The notes under the pieces are model-generated. The model saw nothing but the letters and a program-made list of their open reading frames with translations, did no database searches and had not been told where the DNA came from. Of a stretch of DNA of 64,000 nt, positions 62,542 through 64,000 are shown piece after piece; position 1 is the first letter of the stretch; each line of letters opens with the position of its first letter. The DNA is taken from assembly GCF_004345425.1 (NCBI RefSeq), contig NZ_SLVP01000002.1, forward strand, positions 496,001-560,000, in the 5' to 3' direction. A program made the position numbers and the translations under genes. This DNA comes from Paenibacillus sp. BK033 (GTDB lineage: Bacteria > Bacillota > Bacilli > Paenibacillales > Paenibacillaceae).

Positions 62542-64000
62542 TTATACTGCTGTAACCGCTTTGGCAGCCTGCGCTTTGGCACGGCGCTGCTTGCGGGAAG
62601 CGCGGAAGAACAGCAATTCGTACATGCAAGGAACAACGATCAGCGTCAGAAGCGTTGCCGCCGCCAGACCGCCGATCACGACGATCGCCAAGCTTTGCGA
62701 TACGATACTGCCCGATTCGCTTGCCCCGAATACGAGAGGAAGCATAGCACAGATCGTTGCAACGGCCGTCATGATGATCGGACGCATCCGGGTTGTCGCC
62801 GCTTCAACCAGCGCATCGCGGATCGACATCGTTTCTTCGTTTTGCTTCACTCTGTCGATGAGAACGATTGCGTTCGTCACCACGATGCCTATCAGCATCA
62901 ACGCGCCGAACATTGCCGTAAAGTCGGGCGTAACGCCGGAGATCAAGAGTCCTACGACTGCGCCAATCGCCGCAAGCGGCAGCGAGAACATAATGGCGAG
63001 CGGAGCGCGCAGCGTTTTGAACGTCAGCACCATAATCAAGTACACGATGCCAATCGATATAAGAGCGGTCATGCCAATGTCTGCGAAATCGCTTGCCTGG
63101 TCTGCCGATGCGCCGCCAACCTTCAGTTCGACGCCATCCGGAAGCTTGAGCTTATCCGCGGCCTTCTGAATATCCTTGCCAACGACCGAAAGCTTCTCGG
63201 GATCGGCTTCAGCGGTAATCCGTACATAGACCTTGCCTTCTTTGTGGTAATACAAGCTTGGTTCTTCCGTACGGACCAGCTTCGCCACGCTTGATACCGG
63301 AACCGCGCCGGATTCCGTTGCAATGGTTAGATCCTTAAGCGCCGCTTCGGTATCCGGGTTAACAACCGGCTGCACAACGACAGAGGTGTCGCGTCCGTCT
63401 ACCTTGATGCTGCCTACCGGTACCGGATTCAGAATGCTTTGCAGCTGCATCGAAACTTCCTGGCCTTTTGCTTTTTCCGGGTTCACTTGGAAGGTATACA
63501 CCGGCTTTTTCTCTTCCTGGTTGCTTTGAACTTTGAGCACGCCTTTAACCGGCTTGATTGCGGCAATCAATTGATCCGCGGTTTGCGTCAGTTTTTCCGG
63601 ATCATCGCCCGTCACGTCAATGAAGACCTGGGAACCTCCTCCGCCCATCATCAGATCGGTCGCGTTGACGGACAGCTCGGCATCGCTGAAGTTCGTTTTT
63701 TGCTTCTTCACTTCATCCATGAATACTTCGGCGTCTACGCCTTTCTTCAGATCCACCATATACGTAACCAGCGTTGGCGAGGACACCGAACCGTATTGCG
63801 CATTCTCGGAGCTGTTGCCTAGCTGCATAATTACCCATTCCACGCTTTTACTGTCCTTGAGGAAACTCTCCAGCTGCGTACCGCCCTGCTCAACCTTATC
63901 CGACGGCGTATCGCTCGGATACTGCAGGGAAATGTTCAGGTTCTCCGCACTGGAGGAATCAAGCGCGCCTTTCGGCATCATCGCGTAAGAACCGATGGAG
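62542..64000 (-). CDS. RND-family efflux pump, C-terminal half (SwrC/AcrB type), 5' end outside window
   Basis: About 486 residues of the second half of an RND exporter; the frame stays open to the window edge (SIGSYAMMPKGALDSSS), so the ATG at 63981 is internal. The periplasmic-type pore domain is followed by membrane segments TM7-TM12, from ADIGMTALISIGIVYLIMVL through MFGALMLIGIVVTNAIVLID and RMRPIIMTAVATICAMLPLV, to VVPCMYELLFFRASRKQRRA. In Firmicutes such pumps (SwrC) export lipopeptides and some drugs. Substrate cannot be told. The membrane fusion partner would be further upstream. Confidence 0.9.
   Translation of the reverse strand, partial: SIGSYAMMPKGALDSSSAENLNISLQYPSDTPSDKVEQGGTQLESFLKDSKSVEWVIMQLGNSSENAQYGSVSSPTLVTYMVDLKKGVDAEVFMDEVKKQKTNFSDAELSVNATDLMMGGGGSQVFIDVTGDDPEKLTQTADQLIAAIKPVKGVLKVQSNQEEKKPVYTFQVNPEKAKGQEVSMQLQSILNPVPVGSIKVDGRDTSVVVQPVVNPDTEAALKDLTIATESGAVPVSSVAKLVRTEEPSLYYHKEGKVYVRITAEADPEKLSVVGKDIQKAADKLKLPDGVELKVGGASADQASDFADIGMTALISIGIVYLIMVLTFKTLRAPLAIMFSLPLAAIGAVVGLLISGVTPDFTAMFGALMLIGIVVTNAIVLIDRVKQNEETMSIRDALVEAATTRMRPIIMTAVATICAMLPLVFGASESGSIVSQSLAIVVIGGLAAATLLTLIVVPCMYELLFFRASRKQRRAKAQAAKAVTAV

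Noticed and set aside
63981..64000. ATG at 63981 as the start of a short RND protein
   Set aside because: The frame is open to the edge and the preceding residues continue the RND periplasmic domain, so the gene is only cut by the window.

Overview
The window reads as chromosomal DNA of a Paenibacillus-type Firmicute. Protein sequences and gene neighbourhoods match the Bacillus/Paenibacillus lineage: rqcH beside a Ca2+-ATPase and remA-gmk-rpoZ-coaBC-priA; ylbF-ylbG with ftsW and ylaN nearby; a DgcP-like GGDEF protein beside rpsD; acsA divergent from acuA-acuC, followed by ccpA. Other Firmicute signs are strong AGGAGG ribosome sites, many GTG/TTG starts, a proline T-box, and U-tailed hairpin terminators between nearly all transcription units. 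No rRNA, tRNA, CRISPR array, prophage or insertion sequence was seen.

Layout. 1-2.2 kb: 5' part of priA and complete coaBC. 2.4-8.3 kb: an apparent insertion inside the remA-priA cluster (membrane J-like protein, HAD-like protein, lutABC lactate-oxidation operon led by a DeoR-type regulator). 8.3-15.4 kb: rpoZ, gmk, remA, a bifunctional homocysteine methyltransferase/MTHFR, dapF and a Ca2+ P-type ATPase. 15.6-20.7 kb: rqcH, a secreted NlpC/P60 enzyme, a PHP phosphoesterase, a LysR regulator, an unknown. 21-25.8 kb: ylbG, ylbF, an XPB-type helicase with its partner, a CBS protein. 25.9-33.3 kb: M20 amidohydrolase, YugN-like protein, FtsW/SpoVE, Asp23-like protein, Ca2+/H+ exchanger, YlaN, an HPr-like protein without its histidine, an M29 aminopeptidase, a lipoprotein. 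33.4-39.4 kb: diguanylate cyclase, rpsD, a methyltransferase, flotillin and NfeD. 39.9-43 kb: a class A PBP with an in-frame stop in its last Fn3 domain. 43-50.4 kb: acsA, acuA, acuC, mtnN, ccpA, a zinc-ribbon protein, VanZ-like and DJ-1/PfpI-like proteins. 50.4-59.4 kb: ptsI, PTS EIICBA, a CoA-binding protein, aroA, aroK, an unknown, gnd, an unknown. 59.5-64 kb: proS with T-box, a DUF1054 protein, and the C-terminal half of an RND exporter.

Functional themes are carbon metabolism and its control (lut, acs/acu, ccpA, PTS, gnd), envelope construction and stress (FtsW, PBP, NlpC/P60, flotillin/NfeD behind an ECF-type promoter), and ribosome or translation functions (rqcH, rpsD, proS).

The most striking unexplained structure is a small family of leader hairpins. 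Two tandem copies lie in the PTS EIICBA leader and one in the M20 amidohydrolase leader, just before the Shine-Dalgarno. They share a conserved ATGCTTACGAAG loop but have different, compensating stem sequences, and the 3' arm could pair with either of two partner arms, as in an RNA switch. Other notable points are the premature PBP stop, the histidine-less HPr paralogue, the ptsG-ptsI operon without ptsH, and the operator array plus 9-codon leader ORF before the lut operon.
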